A stretch of DNA of 64,000 bases. It comes from Certhia americana. Lineage: Eukaryota; Chordata; Aves; Passeriformes; Certhiidae. A program made the position numbers and the translations under genes. Shown piece by piece: positions 21,907-34,754 of the stretch. Below the pieces are notes generated by a model that saw only the letters and a program-made list of their open reading frames with translations, made no database searches and had not been told where the DNA came from. Each line of letters begins with the position of its first letter. Positions within the stretch are counted from its first letter, which is position 1. The DNA lies in contig JAGMWU010000040.1 in NCBI GenBank assembly GCA_018697195.1, positions 682,001-746,000 on the forward strand. Reading direction: 5' to 3'.

Positions 21907-23963
21907 TTAATTTTCTTTTTCTTGTAATTACACTTTCTATTAAACATAAACTCTAGGCCTTGGATTTAGGATTTGTCTTTGTTCTTCTTATGCCATGAGA
22001 AACAACAGAGCTACCTCCAACCAGGGCAGAATCTCACCAACTGCAAGATCACAGCCTAAATTAAAAAGAAAAAAAATCACATTTTTGGAACAGCTCCAGA
22101 AGTGAAGTGAATTCTTCTGACTTTCAGTAGAGCCTGACTGAAGGGCAGAGATTATATTCATCCATGAATTCCTAAAAATTTTATAAGGATATAAAGGACT
22201 AATTTTGATCTCATATTAAAGTAAATATTCACAAATAATAGTGCTGAACCAAGTGAAGAATAACTTGTTCCCAATCACACTCTTGGAAATCCAGAACCAC
22301 TCTATTAATTTCAATAACATTTCTGCAGTTTAGCATTAACATCGAAAGGTGAGAATAGGGACCACTGGACCATATCTGCTTAAAAGGTGTCTCACAAGTG
22401 ATTAAAGTTCCACAAACACTGGTTTTCCTCCAGAATAATTCCACAGGGTGACATTAAAAAGTCTTATTTTGTACCAGACTTTGTATTAAAGTCTGATAGC
22501 AGCCAGCAGATCACGGCAGGGGGGTGGTAATTTATAGGGAAATGCAGAGGACTGGCAGCAGAAGGGGTTGCACTTCAGTGGATCTCCAAGCAGCCATTGC
22601 TGCTGCATAAACAGCACAAAAAGGCAAGACAGAGTGAAGCTGCTGGTGAGGGACAAGTGCAGACTCCAGAAACCTCAGAACAAAATGGAAGTGGGAACTT
22701 CTTCCCTACATAGTCACCAAACTGTGCTGTGTTTCAGGAGAACCCTCAGCCCATAAGCTTAACAAGCCCTGCCCTGCTGGAAAAAAACACAAAAAACCAA
22801 CAAATACTCACTTGTGCTGGACTGGGTGGCAAATATGGGCATCTATTCGGGCAGGCTGATGGAATCCCCTGCACCCGGAACTGGGGCAGGCTGCAAAGTG
22901 CCTATGAAAGAACTGAAGCAGCAAACAGACATCCCAGAGAGCATGACATGGGGCATGAAAGCCATTACAGGGAGTATTAAAAGGCTATAGAGCAATATCC
23001 AAGGGAGATGATCATTATTGAATTTTTAGAGGTGTAGAAGTTCAACTGAGAGCTAACTGAGTTAATTCTCCCTACTGGCAGCAATATTCTACACACCCCA
23101 ACATCAGGATGAAAACTGGTAGTGTGATGCCTAAAGAAAATTCACTGCTCAGAGATGGAAAATCTGAAGTACAGCTGCTGAAGTCCCGAAATTGAGAATT
23201 AGGTATAACTATACCAAACCCACTCCCAGGAAGCACTGGGAGAACTCTTCACTCTGCAGAGCTGGTGGTACACTGTGCAGGACCACTGTTCATTTGGTTA
23301 AGAATATCCTTACTCCTTACCCTTTAAAATCATATATAAAAATACACATAAAATACTACAAAGTCAAACAACCTTACTATCCAGCTCTTGAAATGAAAGC
23401 TAGCAAACATCCTGGGGCAAATTTGCATTTCTAGTGAGAAAGAATACAGAAGAATGGTAATTCAGAGGTCCACAGCTCCTCCAGACATCATTCCAAGACA
23501 TTCCAGTGGTCAAAACAGCTCAGATCCAAGAGTAAGGAAAAAGCAACTGAACTGACTTGTGCAAAGGGACAGGCCAAGAGAGATGCAACACCACCATGCC
23601 CTACTGCCTGAGCACTTGGGTTAGTCTGAGAAAGGCAGGTACAATGTGAGCTGATATCTACAGTCCATTTACATGGACATCACATAATTTTGTTATCCAG
23701 ATATTTGTGACATGGGAGATCCAGAAAATGATTTGCACATACAACATATGGCAGATGGCACATATGTGTTTTTCCCAAGCAAGACAGCATAAAAAATTGC
23801 AAGCCAAAAAAACTGAGGAAATGCTATCAATCAGAGCAGATTTTTAAAATTCAGTAGCCAGAATTTCAAAAGACATTTCAAATTTGTCCCTGATGTAAGT
23901 GCAAGAAGTGGCTTATTTTAACTTGTAAAAATACTTATAAAATTCAAGCCAGTTGGCAAGCAA

Positions 23964-24004
23964 AGTGCCTACTCAAAAAGTTGAGTGCCAACTCAAAAGA
24001 GTTG
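23964..24004 (+). repeat. Two-copy ~20-bp tandem duplication
   Basis: AGTGCCTACTCAAAAAGTTG at 23964-23983 recurs as AGTGCCAACTCAAAAGAGTTG at 23984-24004 with a substitution and a one-base length change. Confidence 0.85.
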
Positions 24005-26154
24005 TCTTATATGGACAGCATGAAGATTATTCATAATTTTGAAAGCTTGTCTTGTTAGACTTCATGTTTCTGTTTATAAACCAACCCTGAACTCTCTGGG
24101 ATTAGAAATAAAAATGCGACAGGAAGAGGATCCCTGTGAATGATCTTAATTAGAGATGTGTGCCCTCTGAAAAATATGAGAAATTATTCATCTGCAATGT
24201 CAATACTATATTTTCAATTACTCTCAAAAAAGTACTCAGCAAGGCAAGATATAGCAGCTACAGAGGCATCTTCCTATTTTCTGACTACCATCTGTATATG
24301 TCTTTATATTTTGATTTTAGATATCTGTACATAAAATCTTCTACTATGTGGAATATCACTTTAGAATGGCTTGTGCAACACTAGTTTCCCCCAACATCAT
24401 TTCTCTTAATAATCTCTGAGTTTATTATTTTTATTTCTTTTTCATCCCTTATTGGAATGAAAACTAAACCTTTACAGTATTCAGAAATCAGAACTCCAAC
24501 ATCTCCTCTCCGTTTCTATTGAATGTTGGAGTCCTTTGGTTCAAGGTTTCCCTCTCCCACATTTTGTCATTTATATAAGTGGCCAGAAGTCAGCAAAGAG
24601 AAAACTAAAGCACACAGAGGCTAAAAAACCCTCCAGATATTACTGGGAAAGTCAAGTGTGCAGCCAGGTGAAAGAATGGTTTTCTAAACTAACATTAACA
24701 TCACTTTACTCACTAAACAGTGATGATCATCCCAAGACCCACACAAAGCAAAAAAATGTGACAACGAAGTCTAGCTGAGATATTGTCCATATTTCCATGA
24801 CAAAGCAACAAATAATGCCTGCAAGTGCACAGCCAAACAACTCCAACTGTTTTCATGCAGGGATACACACAGTTTGATTTATCCTTACCAAACAGCTGTT
24901 TCTGAGAAAAAAAAAAAAATTAGACTCCATGAAATGTTTACTTTCATAAGTTACTTAAAGCAAAACAAATTAGGAAAGTAATGCTAGTACTAGTAGAGTC
25001 TTAACTACTAGAACAAACTAAAGGGCACTAAAGGGAGCAATGACAAAGAAACTTGTGTGTAATTTTGCCAATTGATAAGAAAAGTGATAGCAATTCCTAC
25101 CTAAATGTTTTCTTCTGGAAGAAAAATTGTGCAAGCCAAGCCTAGCCTTTTTTCCCTATGTATCCTTAAGGTCAATACCTGCCAAAGAAAATACAGTTCT
25201 ATTTAGGCTGCAGTCTATTATTCCAGTCTGTTTATGCTTTTCTCTATTGAAAATTTTATTAGAAAAATATTTAGCGTTTACAGGTTGTGGTAATACATCA
25301 AATCTACAACTCCAAAGTATCTTACGTGGAGCATTCTGGTATGCTCCAGCATTTCTTTGTTATGCCATATTTTTTTGTCATTTTGTCCAAAATCCAGTAA
25401 ATTGGAAACAAGCTGTAGTGCCTGCATGTAGTAAAATTTGTCAGCTTGAGATTTACTTTATTTCAATGGAAAGGGCGGGGCAGGGAAAATTTATTTGAAA
25501 CTCGATTTCAGAGGAAAAATTGCAAATTAGCTCCTGGCTGTCAAAATGCTGCACTCTTTAAAGATGAAATAAGTAAACAGTTTCAGAGGGAAAAAAAAAG
25601 ATCATAAGAAAATCTGCCATTTTACTTTCTTATTTTTTTCCGCTCTTCAGTCATTCATATACAGCTCTGTTTATAATCTTTCTTTTCAACAAGGACAGAT
25701 TGTCCTTTCAAAAACAATACTTCCTCCTACACTACCACCAGGAAGATAATATTGTGCGGACTCATCCTGAGCAGAAGGAGGGGTTTTTAGGAGCTCAAAA
25801 TAAACCAAAGAGCTGGAAAATGATGAAATTACGTTTCATTCAGTTTTTCTTCACTTTTTCTTTTGAAATTAATCTTCTAATTTTCTTTTTGCTATTTTTT
25901 TTTAATTATTTTTCACTTCAAGCAGAAATTCAGAGATAAAGGAAAGAGATAAAAGAAAACCAAGCAGATTTCTGTAACATCAAGCAAGGGTCAAATAAAG
26001 GACACTGTGCACCTTGTCAAAGGCACCTGTGCTCAGCAGCCTGAACACAAAATGAGCCAGTATCACTTGGCAAATGGTTTCTTTACTGGATTTAGCACAA
26101 ATCCTTTGGCTTTTGCTGCTGTCGTGGCTGTTGTGAATCAGCAATAATGCTGTG

Positions 26155-26219
26155 CTTCTTCTTTCTTCTTTCTTTTCTTCTTTCTTTTCTTCTTTCTTCT
26201 TCTTTCTTTTCTTTCTTTT
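26155..26219 (+). repeat. 65-bp pure polypyrimidine (TTTC/TTC)n tract
   Basis: Only C and T for 65 bp, made of TTTC, TTC and TTTTC units. One A interrupts at 26220, and pyrimidines continue to 26232. Such mirror-like tracts can form triplex (H-) DNA. The Lys/Glu-rich minus-strand frame at 25980-26279 is simply the translated repeat. Confidence 0.95.
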
Positions 26220-26352
26220 ATTTTCTTCCTTCATGAGGAGATTTTGAGACAAAGACACAATCTCTCTCTGCTGCGGCACTGCGGAAAAGGTTAACCAATT
26301 CTGAGCAAAGTGGCTTGTTACCCTTTCAAAGTGGTTTTTCTAATAGAAACAG

Positions 26353-26374
26353 TTTTTTTTTTTTTTTTTTTTTT
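26353..26374 (-). repeat. Poly(T) run of 22
   Basis: Twenty-two consecutive T with no recognisable retroelement body on either side. Confidence 0.9.
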
Positions 26375-28032
26375 ACCTGAAAAACCTAGGGAAAAAATAA
26401 GCAGGAAAAAGACCTCCACATTTGAACAGGGAAATGAACAGGGAAAACCCTAAAACTAGGGATATGTTGTCAACATCTCAATCTCGTAGTCATCTGATCC
26501 AAATCAAAGAATACAAAATGAGATTTATTTTCCTTGGCTAAACCCACCTGTGCACTTCTAAAAACACTTAAAATGTCAGCCAATGTTTCCCTATATGCTC
26601 GTGTTCACTGAAGACTCTGTGCACTTAAACACAGTAGCATACACATCCTACAAATCCCTCCCTTTTTTCTCCAGAGTATAAACTAGTGAAATTGAAGCAG
26701 TGTCATCCAACAAACTTCAGGCCAGCACAGGAGCTGTCTACACTCACACAACTGTTTTAATTTGGCACCTCATGCTCAGAGAGTCTCTGCATTGATAATC
26801 CAACACAGTCTTGTGATGACTGGACTGGCTTTTTTTCCTCCTCATTCTTTTTCACATCTCAAACTCCCCCACTCGTTTCAGATGTCTCTAGTGCTTATAC
26901 TTGACCTTCACTCAAGTTGTTTCATAGGACACTGTCAAAATGTACCTCCAAAATAACTGAAGCATGTAGCTTTTTTTAATATATACAAAAATTATTTCTT
27001 GCCCTCCAGAGAAAGTTAACTTGCCTAACCTGCAATTTCTTATATTGTTTCTGCAAAATGGGAGATATCTGTAAAACAAAATAAAGAAATCAAGAAAACC
27101 AGAAATCTGCTGCCATAAATACTACCATTTCCTCAGGCTACTTTGTCACATCTTTTAAAGATGCTTGGGAAGTTACTGCAACCAAAAAAGAGCACTTCAG
27201 AGCAGGTCCCACTCTGCTCCAGCATCCCAAGGTGCTCTCAGCTCCCATCTTGCAAGGATGATACAAAGAGACAACACCTTTGCAGAGGCTGGAGTCTTTG
27301 TCCAAGGTCCTAATGCCCATTAAGAAGCTTTAATTTGGGAGAAGAAATGTCAGAGTCCATGAAATTCCCTCCATTCATGCTCATATGACAGTAATTCTCA
27401 CTTCATCTGCATCAACTCACCAGCACTGCTACTGAGTTCTTATAAAACAAGGAGAAAGTGAGGTCTCCAGATATAAAAAACCAATCAAATTCCTTTCCAG
27501 CTGGCAGATGACTATGAAAAAGGGAAATTTTTTCAAGCAGCTGCAAGCCTAAGCAGGATTTACCTGGTAATACCAGTATATCAGGGCTTATCCAGAAAAC
27601 CAAAGGTAAGTACTCTCTGCTAAGAATATTATCACCTCCACAACAAGCCGGCACTCCTTGCTATTCACAGACCAACAGTTCTTTCCGCTTTTGTTCTTTT
27701 TCTTCTCAGTACTCATTTTTTTTAATCCTATACCAAATTTAAACACACACTTTTTTTTCATCCAAGTATGAGGATGAAGTTTCCTAATAGCTGCACACCA
27801 AGATCTTGAATTAGGGCATACTTCTCAGGGAGAAGAACTTCTGAATATTGTTTCTTAATCATTTCTAGCATGTGCTGCTATGCTGGGTATTTTCAAGTTA
27901 GAATATGAAATCCTGTCTTAATTTCTGGATCTGTAGATTGGTCAATAAGATTTTTAGATTAATGTCACTGTTGCTTTCAGTAAGAGCTGAATTTCACTCC
28001 ATCACAATCATATACAAGAGCATCTCATATTC

Positions 28033-28577
28033 TCACAGAATGTCTGGGGTTGGAAGGGGCCTCTGGAGATCTTCTAGTCCAACACTGCTGCTAAAGCAGG
28101 TTCAGCTGCAGTGGGTAGCACAGGACGGTGCCCACGTGGGTTTGAATATTTCCAGAGAAGGAGACTTCACAACCTCTCTGGGTAGCCTGGTCAGTGCTCT
28201 GTCACCCTTGAAATAAAGAAGTTTTCCCCCCTATTCAGAAGTTTTTCCCCCTATTCCTGTGTTTCAGTTTTTGCTGGTTGTTCCTTGTCCTGGGCACCAC
28301 TAAGAAGAGTTTGGCCCCATCCTCTTGACGTTCACCCTTGCATGCATTGGTGAGATCCTCTTTCATCTCCTCTGGAGGCTGAACAGGTCCAGGTCCTTCA
28401 GTCTTTTCTCGTAAGAGATGCTCCAGTCCTCCCATTGTCCTTGTGGCCTCTGCTGGACCTGCTCCAGGAGCTCCATGTCCCTCTTGTGCTGAGGAGACCA
28501 GAACTGGACTCAGCACTCCAGATGCTGTTCCACCAAGCAGATAGAGGGGAAGGATCACCTCAACCTGCTGGCCTTCA
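28033..28577 (-). mobile_element. CR1 LINE 3' end, best-preserved copy
   Basis: The plus strand is the reverse complement of about 545 bp of CR1. It opens CACAGAATGTCTGGGGTTGG, then GGGGCCTCTGGAGATC and CTAGTCCAACACTGCTGC. The CTTCACAACCTCTCTGGG block, GGTTGTTCCTTGTCCTGGGC and AACAGGTCCAGGTCCTTCAG follow. Further along come GAGATGCTCCAGTCCTCCCA, CCAGGAGCTCCATGTCC, GAGGAGACCAGAACTGGACTCAGCACTCCAGATG and TGACCTCAACCTGCTGGCC-like words near 28555-28577. On the minus strand the region near 28350-28430 still encodes a worn C-terminal piece of the CR1 reverse-transcriptase ORF2, with an SYEKRLKDLDLFSLQRR-like stretch followed by a stop. It is 5' truncated and inactive. A 20-bp unit is duplicated at 28218-28257. 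The 107-codon minus-strand frame runs in a different frame from ORF2. Confidence 0.95.
28218..28257 (+). repeat. 20-bp tandem duplication inside CR1
   Basis: GAAGTTTTCCCCCCTATTCA at 28218-28237 is followed by GAAGTTTTTCCCCCTATTCC at 28238-28257. CR1 normally has this AAGTTTTTCC segment once, so the duplication arose after insertion or in the source copy. Confidence 0.85.
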
Positions 28578-31112
28578 TTAAGTTCCTCAGCTACCAGAGA
28601 AGTTATTTTTATTTCTTCCCTTTTATTTTTCTTTTTAACTTTTCATTAGCCTACTTCATCATAAAACAGAAGCCATTGACACACCCAAGATCCATAGCAG
28701 AGTCATTTCAATCAGCCAGGCCTGTAAGAAGGACTGTAGGATTGGCCAAAGGCAGCCAGCCACCCTGTGATCAAAAACTGCAGCATGACCTCAACACAGA
28801 AAGGTCACTGTTTTGAGCTCTCCTCTTGCCATATAAAACTTCAATTCCCAGCTTCCCAGCTAGATGCCTGCTTTTCTCCTCTGGTTAGGCTTCTTCTATT
28901 ATAAAATTCAATTGAACTGAGTCAGCTTCCATCATTCTCAAGGCATAATTCAGCCTCCTCCAGTTTTGACACTGAGACCCCATAGAATTTCATTTCCAGT
29001 GTGCAGATTTTTCTGACTGAGAACCCAAGAAACAAAGTTTTGTGACAGTTCAAAATATTTTTATTACAGTGGACTATGTCATAATTGCTTCAAAGAAAAC
29101 TTTTGACATATTTTATCACTTCATATTTACCACTGCATTTTTTTTCAGCCAAAATTATTATATTCTACACTGAAATACATGAAATTTTCTTCAGAGAAAT
29201 TCCCCAGATAAAAATAATTTCATGAAGAAAATACCATTGCTCACTTTTCCACCCCTATAGAAGATTCTGAAGGAACAAGTCACCAAATATTTTCAGTAAT
29301 ATTTTTTCATTTAAAGTGAGACACATAGCAATACAGGGGGAAACCAGAAAAATAGAATACCAATATTTGCATTCAATGTTTTCTGCTCCAACTGAACAAA
29401 TAATTTGGTGTTGTCTCTGCTACTTTGTGTAGAATCCAAATTAGACAATTCTGTTTATTGACCACTTGACTATTTGAATGGAGCCAGAGAACAATCTGCC
29501 TGCTATAATACCCGTCTTCCTGCATGTGTGGTTTAATCAGTACTGAAATATCTGAATTACTTTAGCATTATGTTTACTTACTGAATTTATCTACTGAAAA
29601 CATAATTTTTGTCCATGATATACCTCATTCACTGTAAATCGAGAATACTCCTGTGTTTTATCCTGATGTTATTTCAATTTACACCAGTAAAACAACAGCA
29701 GAATTTAGCTAACTAATGGCTGAACAGGTCTACTACAGCATTTGGTTTTCGGCAGGCTTGATAGTGAAGTGTCTCACTAAAGAAAATTATATAGCTATGC
29801 TTTGCACATCTCACATAGGAATGCTGATACTTCCTCAGGTCTGCTTCCAGGGTCTGGACTGTCTGCTCCTTGTAGCTGTTGCACAACCACAGGTCATTGG
29901 CACGATTTTACTCAGCAGACCAGATAGTTTGAAAGGCCTTCAAATATGCCCTGTGTTATAATTTCATTAGCTTTATGCATAAAGCATAAATTAAACATTT
30001 TATTACTGATCTGGAAAAATGTAAACACAAATTGCAAAACTCAGGGGGTTTACACATCCAAGCAGGTAGAGCAAGCTGGTAGTTTAACTAATCACACACT
30101 AAAATTGTTTCATTTTTAGAAACATTTTATTTCTCGTTTCCCAGAACTTTTGCTATTCTTTGTACTGAGTGGGCAGCTACTCACTGTTGTTATCTACTAA
30201 TAAAGACTGAACTTCTGATATTCTAAGGGTTCAGCTGAAACAAGTTGAATAATAAGCTCTCTGAGCTGCCATCCCCTCTTGAGACCACAAATTAGTGGGA
30301 TGCTCATCACATGAAGCTCTCCAGTAAGTCAGCTTTTACATAAATAAAAGCAAATAAACTGTGGAAGAAATAGCAGTAAAAAGAGACAAAATGGATTTCT
30401 CTTAAAGAGACTTCTGTTTTCATACTGACATAAAGTCTTGCATAATCTCTTCAGGACATCTTCAGAATGCTGTTAAAGATTCTGCTTTTTTAAAGGTAAC
30501 CAAGTGAATGATAATGTGCACCCCCACACACATTAGAGTATTTAGACACACAGTTTTAGATTACTGTTATCTGTTAAACCTGCTTTGTGTGAAATTGTTG
30601 TGGATTGTTTATACAGTGTGGAATAAAACGTTCCAGTTTTCTAATGGGAATGAGAAACTAGCCAAAAAACTGCAATGTATCTCATTCTCCTCTCCAGCAA
30701 ACTGAAGGTAGGAAGTAATTCTTTACATTCAGGTAATTTTCAGTCAGATTTTTCTTCTTCAGTTTAAGAGAAAGCAAGTATCAGAAGCACTCCCTGGAAA
30801 CTTAGAGCACCCAGGTTTACTCATGATTCTTCTTGGCATGCATTACCAAGAAGAACTGGCACAATTTTAACTAACACATCCATTTTGTAGGATTCACCAC
30901 CTACCACCTGTAATCTACATAATAGGGCATGTAATTTGAGATGTGCATTGCTCCTCCCTACGTTCATTTCCAGTGTGTCACAGTTCACCTGTTTAGCAAT
31001 AGCAATTCATCACCCTCTGACAAACAGCACAATGAAACTGCTCACTGTTGGTGGGAGCCAAACCAAACCAAAAGGAAAATCTTTGCTCTCACACTTTGGA
31101 CTAGACACAGAC

Positions 31113-31133
31113 CCATGTAATACCATTACATGG
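31113..31133. repeat. Perfect 9-bp inverted repeat, 3-nt loop
   Basis: CCATGTAAT and its exact reverse complement ATTACATGG flank ACC. It could form a small hairpin or be a palindromic binding site, but arms this short are expected by chance in 64 kb. Confidence 0.7.
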
Positions 31134-32026
31134 TATAACCACGATTTCAAGTACTTTGCACTGTGACTATTAATGACAGAACAATGTAATGAGTCTGAAT
31201 GAAGATAAAATTCCTGTGGTTAAGGGAGTTCTTGATGCTGAAATTTCTTTACCAAATTAAAGCACTTCTTCCCCAGGCATATGGGGAGTCTCATTAAAAA
31301 CCAATTTAAGCCAATGAGAATGTTCCCATTGACAGACAGAAGTTTGAACTAGGTCCTCACTGTATTAAAATTGAAACATGTAGGGGTCAATTTCTAGGAA
31401 AAAGAATTTCTTAGTACGGGCTTGATATTATTCTGTATCTGCTCATGCATCCAGCGCAGAGTTCATATCAAATAACTATACACAAATGCATTTAGAGAAA
31501 TCTCACTACACATATACATGTAATAATCCCATCTGAAGATATAAATAGCAACAGCAGATAGTTTTAAAAAGTCCTCAGAGTTCTTTCAAAGCTTCTTAGC
31601 TCATAGGTATACGATAAACCATATGCCTTATCCTTTCTTCTGTTTTTTTATTAAGAATCGCATGAATTTTGCACTTAAATTCCCCATCAAGAGCTGTATA
31701 AATTTATCCAGAGTCTACAGCTACATAAAGGACATGATTGCCTAAATCCCACCCAAGTCTCACTGTGATGCCCTAATAAGAAAGCTGCTATTCAAATTCC
31801 AGTGTCAAGTATCATCCAGACCTGTATAAGCCTGGGCATCTTTGATTTTTATATTGAAAGTTTACAGGTGCCAAAGCACTTGTAGATTCCCCAATGACTA
31901 TTTCTCATTTCCAAGGAGGCTAGAAAGGATGCAGTCACCTCCTCTTCTTTCAGCTAATAAACCATTATTTAAAAACAGATATATGTGTGAATGTGGGCAT
32001 ATATCTACCATATGTACATATATACT

Positions 32027-32030
<4 letters not shown>

Positions 32031-32059
<29 letters not shown>
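32031..32059 (+). repeat. (TA)n microsatellite, about 14 units
   Basis: Uninterrupted TA dinucleotides for 29 bp, preceded by related ATATAC/CATATA words from about 31978. Likely length-polymorphic. Confidence 0.95.
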
Positions 32060-32062
<3 letters not shown>

Positions 32063-33879
32063 AAATAAAATTGAATTTTAAGACAGTGTGAAGACTACAT
32101 AGAACTATTTAGTCTAAATTATACCTTATTTGGAGGCTTCTTGATTCAAGCCTCCCCTCTAAGCATTGCTACATATGAAAAATAAAAATCACTCAGACAT
32201 CAGAATGGGAATGAAATTCTTTTTCTCATATGCATCAATGGTTACAGGATTATCCAATAGGATGTAGACACTGTCCTTCTTTGTCTTATTTACACTGAAT
32301 TGAAGGGAGTAGATTCAAACCAAAACTGGCATTATTTCCATACCTTCCCCCATCCCAATACCTTACTGGAAATTATGCAAAGGCTTTTAATGAGGGAAGA
32401 TCAAGCATGCAGCAAATTCCCAGAGGAAGGGACAACAAAATGGTAAATTCAGATCAAGATCAAATATCTTTCTGTAAGGCAGTCTTTAGCAAAAAATCCC
32501 CATATATTTTATTGGACACAAGTTAGCTGCATGGAAAACATATCTGGCTCCCTGAAAGAAGCAAAACTGACCCACACAGCCCCAGGTGTACCTTTTGTTT
32601 TTAAGTTGTGTGTAGCAGGTATAATGCATGTTTACCTAGATGCAGTTAAATCTGTGTTGTTTCTAAGATCACTTTCCATCTTTATTGCAAAACTCAAAAA
32701 TCAAAATAACTAGATGAGTTTTTCTGGACTGTATCATGCAAATAATCAAACCAGATGATCTCATAAGTCCCCTTTGGATTAAAATTTCATGCACAGGCTT
32801 TTCTTACTTTTATCTGCCAAAGACACTTTTTTATGCTCTGAGGATTTTTCTTAAGATAGATGAAAGCTGAACATTTGTAATCTAACTGCTCCCTTAAAAA
32901 TGGCATGGCCAACTTCCCACTTCCATGCATGACATTACAAATGGAAATATCAACTGATCAGAGAAAGGCATCTGAAATAAGTGACACATTTCCAATATTC
33001 TGAGATCATTTTCAGAAGTTCATTTAAACTGGAGATGCTTCTGGTTTAGCTACATATCTCCTCCTAATAGCAAGCAAACAGCTAAAACCTCTTCCCTCAA
33101 GCTGACAATATGCTTTCACTTCCCCAGATATAACTATTTGGCTGAAGCAGTAGACTGTAGTCTGCTATTGAACTTTTAGTCAAAGACAGATTGACACCAG
33201 CTTTGTCTCCTAAAAGACATTTTTACAGCTCTCTTGGAGCCAAGTCCATTACATATATTTCCTATTTGCACTAAAATTCATAGTCCCTGGAAGAGTTTGG
33301 ATTTTGTTGTTGTCCTAAGCACTTGGATCTGACTTGGTATAGCTGGAAAAGGATATGCTGGTACTTTGTGGATGCAAATAAAAATTGAAGAGTAAAAGAA
33401 CCTTCTCCTCTTTTTCCTTTCTTTCTTAAACTATTCTCTAACCTTACAGTTCGATGCACATCTTACTTGAATACTATCTTATAATCTTCAGGAAAATTAG
33501 AAAAAAAATTCACAGAAGTAACTACTTTATTCATTTTGTCTACCAGTTAGACCAGTTTCTTTTCTACAGAAAGGAGTGAATAGGGAGGAACCTGATAAAA
33601 ACTTCAGTCTGCTAAATTCTGCTTTCTGGGTTACTTGAAAATAATGTAGTGCTCTCAATACAAAAATTCTGATATACCAATATTGAGATGAGAAAAACAA
33701 CAAAAAAGTAAAACAAACAAACAAAAAGAAAAGGTAAAAAAATTTTCTCATTACAAGCAAGAGACCAAGGTGATCAAAGTTCTCTTACCCAAGTTTGATA
33801 ACAGTTTGCCTGGTAGAAGCATGTCTACATTCCGAACATATTTTCATACTTCACCTTTTTCCCAGTCCACCTGCACTGT

Positions 33880-33945
33880 GATTAAAAATCAAATGTAATC
33901 TGATAAATAACTGGTTAAAAACCAACTGTAATCTGATAAATAACT
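33880..33945 (+). repeat. Two-copy 33-bp tandem duplication
   Basis: The 33-bp unit at 33880-33912 is repeated at 33913-33945 with only three substitutions; both end in TGTAATCTGATAAATAACT. It lies in unique DNA. Confidence 0.93.
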
Positions 33946-34754
33946 AACTAAAATCCTGCCCTAAACAAGATCCAGCTGGATCAGAAATTTTTCTGCAGAT
34001 ACAACATGGGTTGAACAATTTCCCTGTTTCCAGTGTTCTGTCAGTATATGTGCATAAGCAGATGCACAGCTTTCTGGTTTGGGTTAGGGCTACAGAAACA
34101 CCATAAATCCAGAACCTTTTGAATCTAAATGCTACAGTTTAAAACATAGTTTTGGAAGTCAAAGCTGTAATATTTCACCTCAGGGGTTGTTGCCACATTA
34201 GCTTTCTTCATCTGAAGAGAATCAGAAAAGCTTCAGATTCATAGAAAGCTGCCAGCCTGTACTGTGAAGATTTCTAACCCAATTTTGTAGCTCTAACATA
34301 CCATAAGATTATACTCAACTTTGCATGGCAGACGAGAGGAAACCTGTAGTTTTAAGGTTTAAGACCTTGAATGTCTGAGGAAGAAGAGAGGTGTCCTGAT
34401 AACAGTAAAGTACATATTTCCTGTCCCCTAGAAGTACTTGAAAGACTAGGAAAAGGCTTCTAGACCTAGCTAAGTATTAGATGATTTTCCAAAACTTAAA
34501 TGCTTACCTAAAAATCAAACTGGCATATTAGCCAGGACAAGCCATTTGTTTTTTTCTTGTGAAAGACTAAGATGCTTATGCAGCCTAGACTAATACAATT
34601 TAAGAATGAACAGGTTGAACTCCACACTACATGGTTGTGCTGCTTTAATTATGACTTTTCAAATAAACCAGTTCTGAACCAGCATATACTCCATACATTG
34701 AAAAGTGGTTTGAGTCAGCTGCTGCTCATGCTATATAATGTGCACATATGCTAA

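Larger units (their letters stand above)
21599..28032. other. Non-coding unique DNA, no gene seen
   Basis: More than 6 kb of AT-rich sequence. The block at about 22500-22980 is less AT-rich and has an 83-codon plus frame, but no protein family is recognised. The 123-codon frame at 25127-25498 also looks random. Tandem duplications and simple repeats inside are listed separately. Confidence 0.55.
28578..34754. other. Non-coding unique DNA, no gene seen
   Basis: AT-rich sequence without recognised repeats apart from the simple ones listed. Frames are 60-81 codons and look random. There is no CpG island or splice-bounded coding block that I can support. Confidence 0.55.

Noticed and set aside
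25127..25498. 123-codon hydrophobic plus-strand ORF
   Set aside because: Hydrophobicity comes from T-rich DNA; no protein family is recognised.
25980..26279. Lys/Glu-rich minus-strand ORF
   Set aside because: Translation of the pyrimidine-tract repeat.
28235..28558. 107-codon minus-strand ORF
   Set aside because: It lies inside the CR1 copy and mostly in a different frame from the LINE ORF2; not a host gene.
31113..31133. Hairpin as a possible small RNA
   Set aside because: Nine-base arms are far too short for a microRNA precursor and occur by chance.
34572..34754. Finger-like words upstream of the zinc-finger-like frame
   Set aside because: The Cys pair is not correctly spaced and the His pair is two residues apart where three are expected, so it does not meet the C2H2 pattern on its own.
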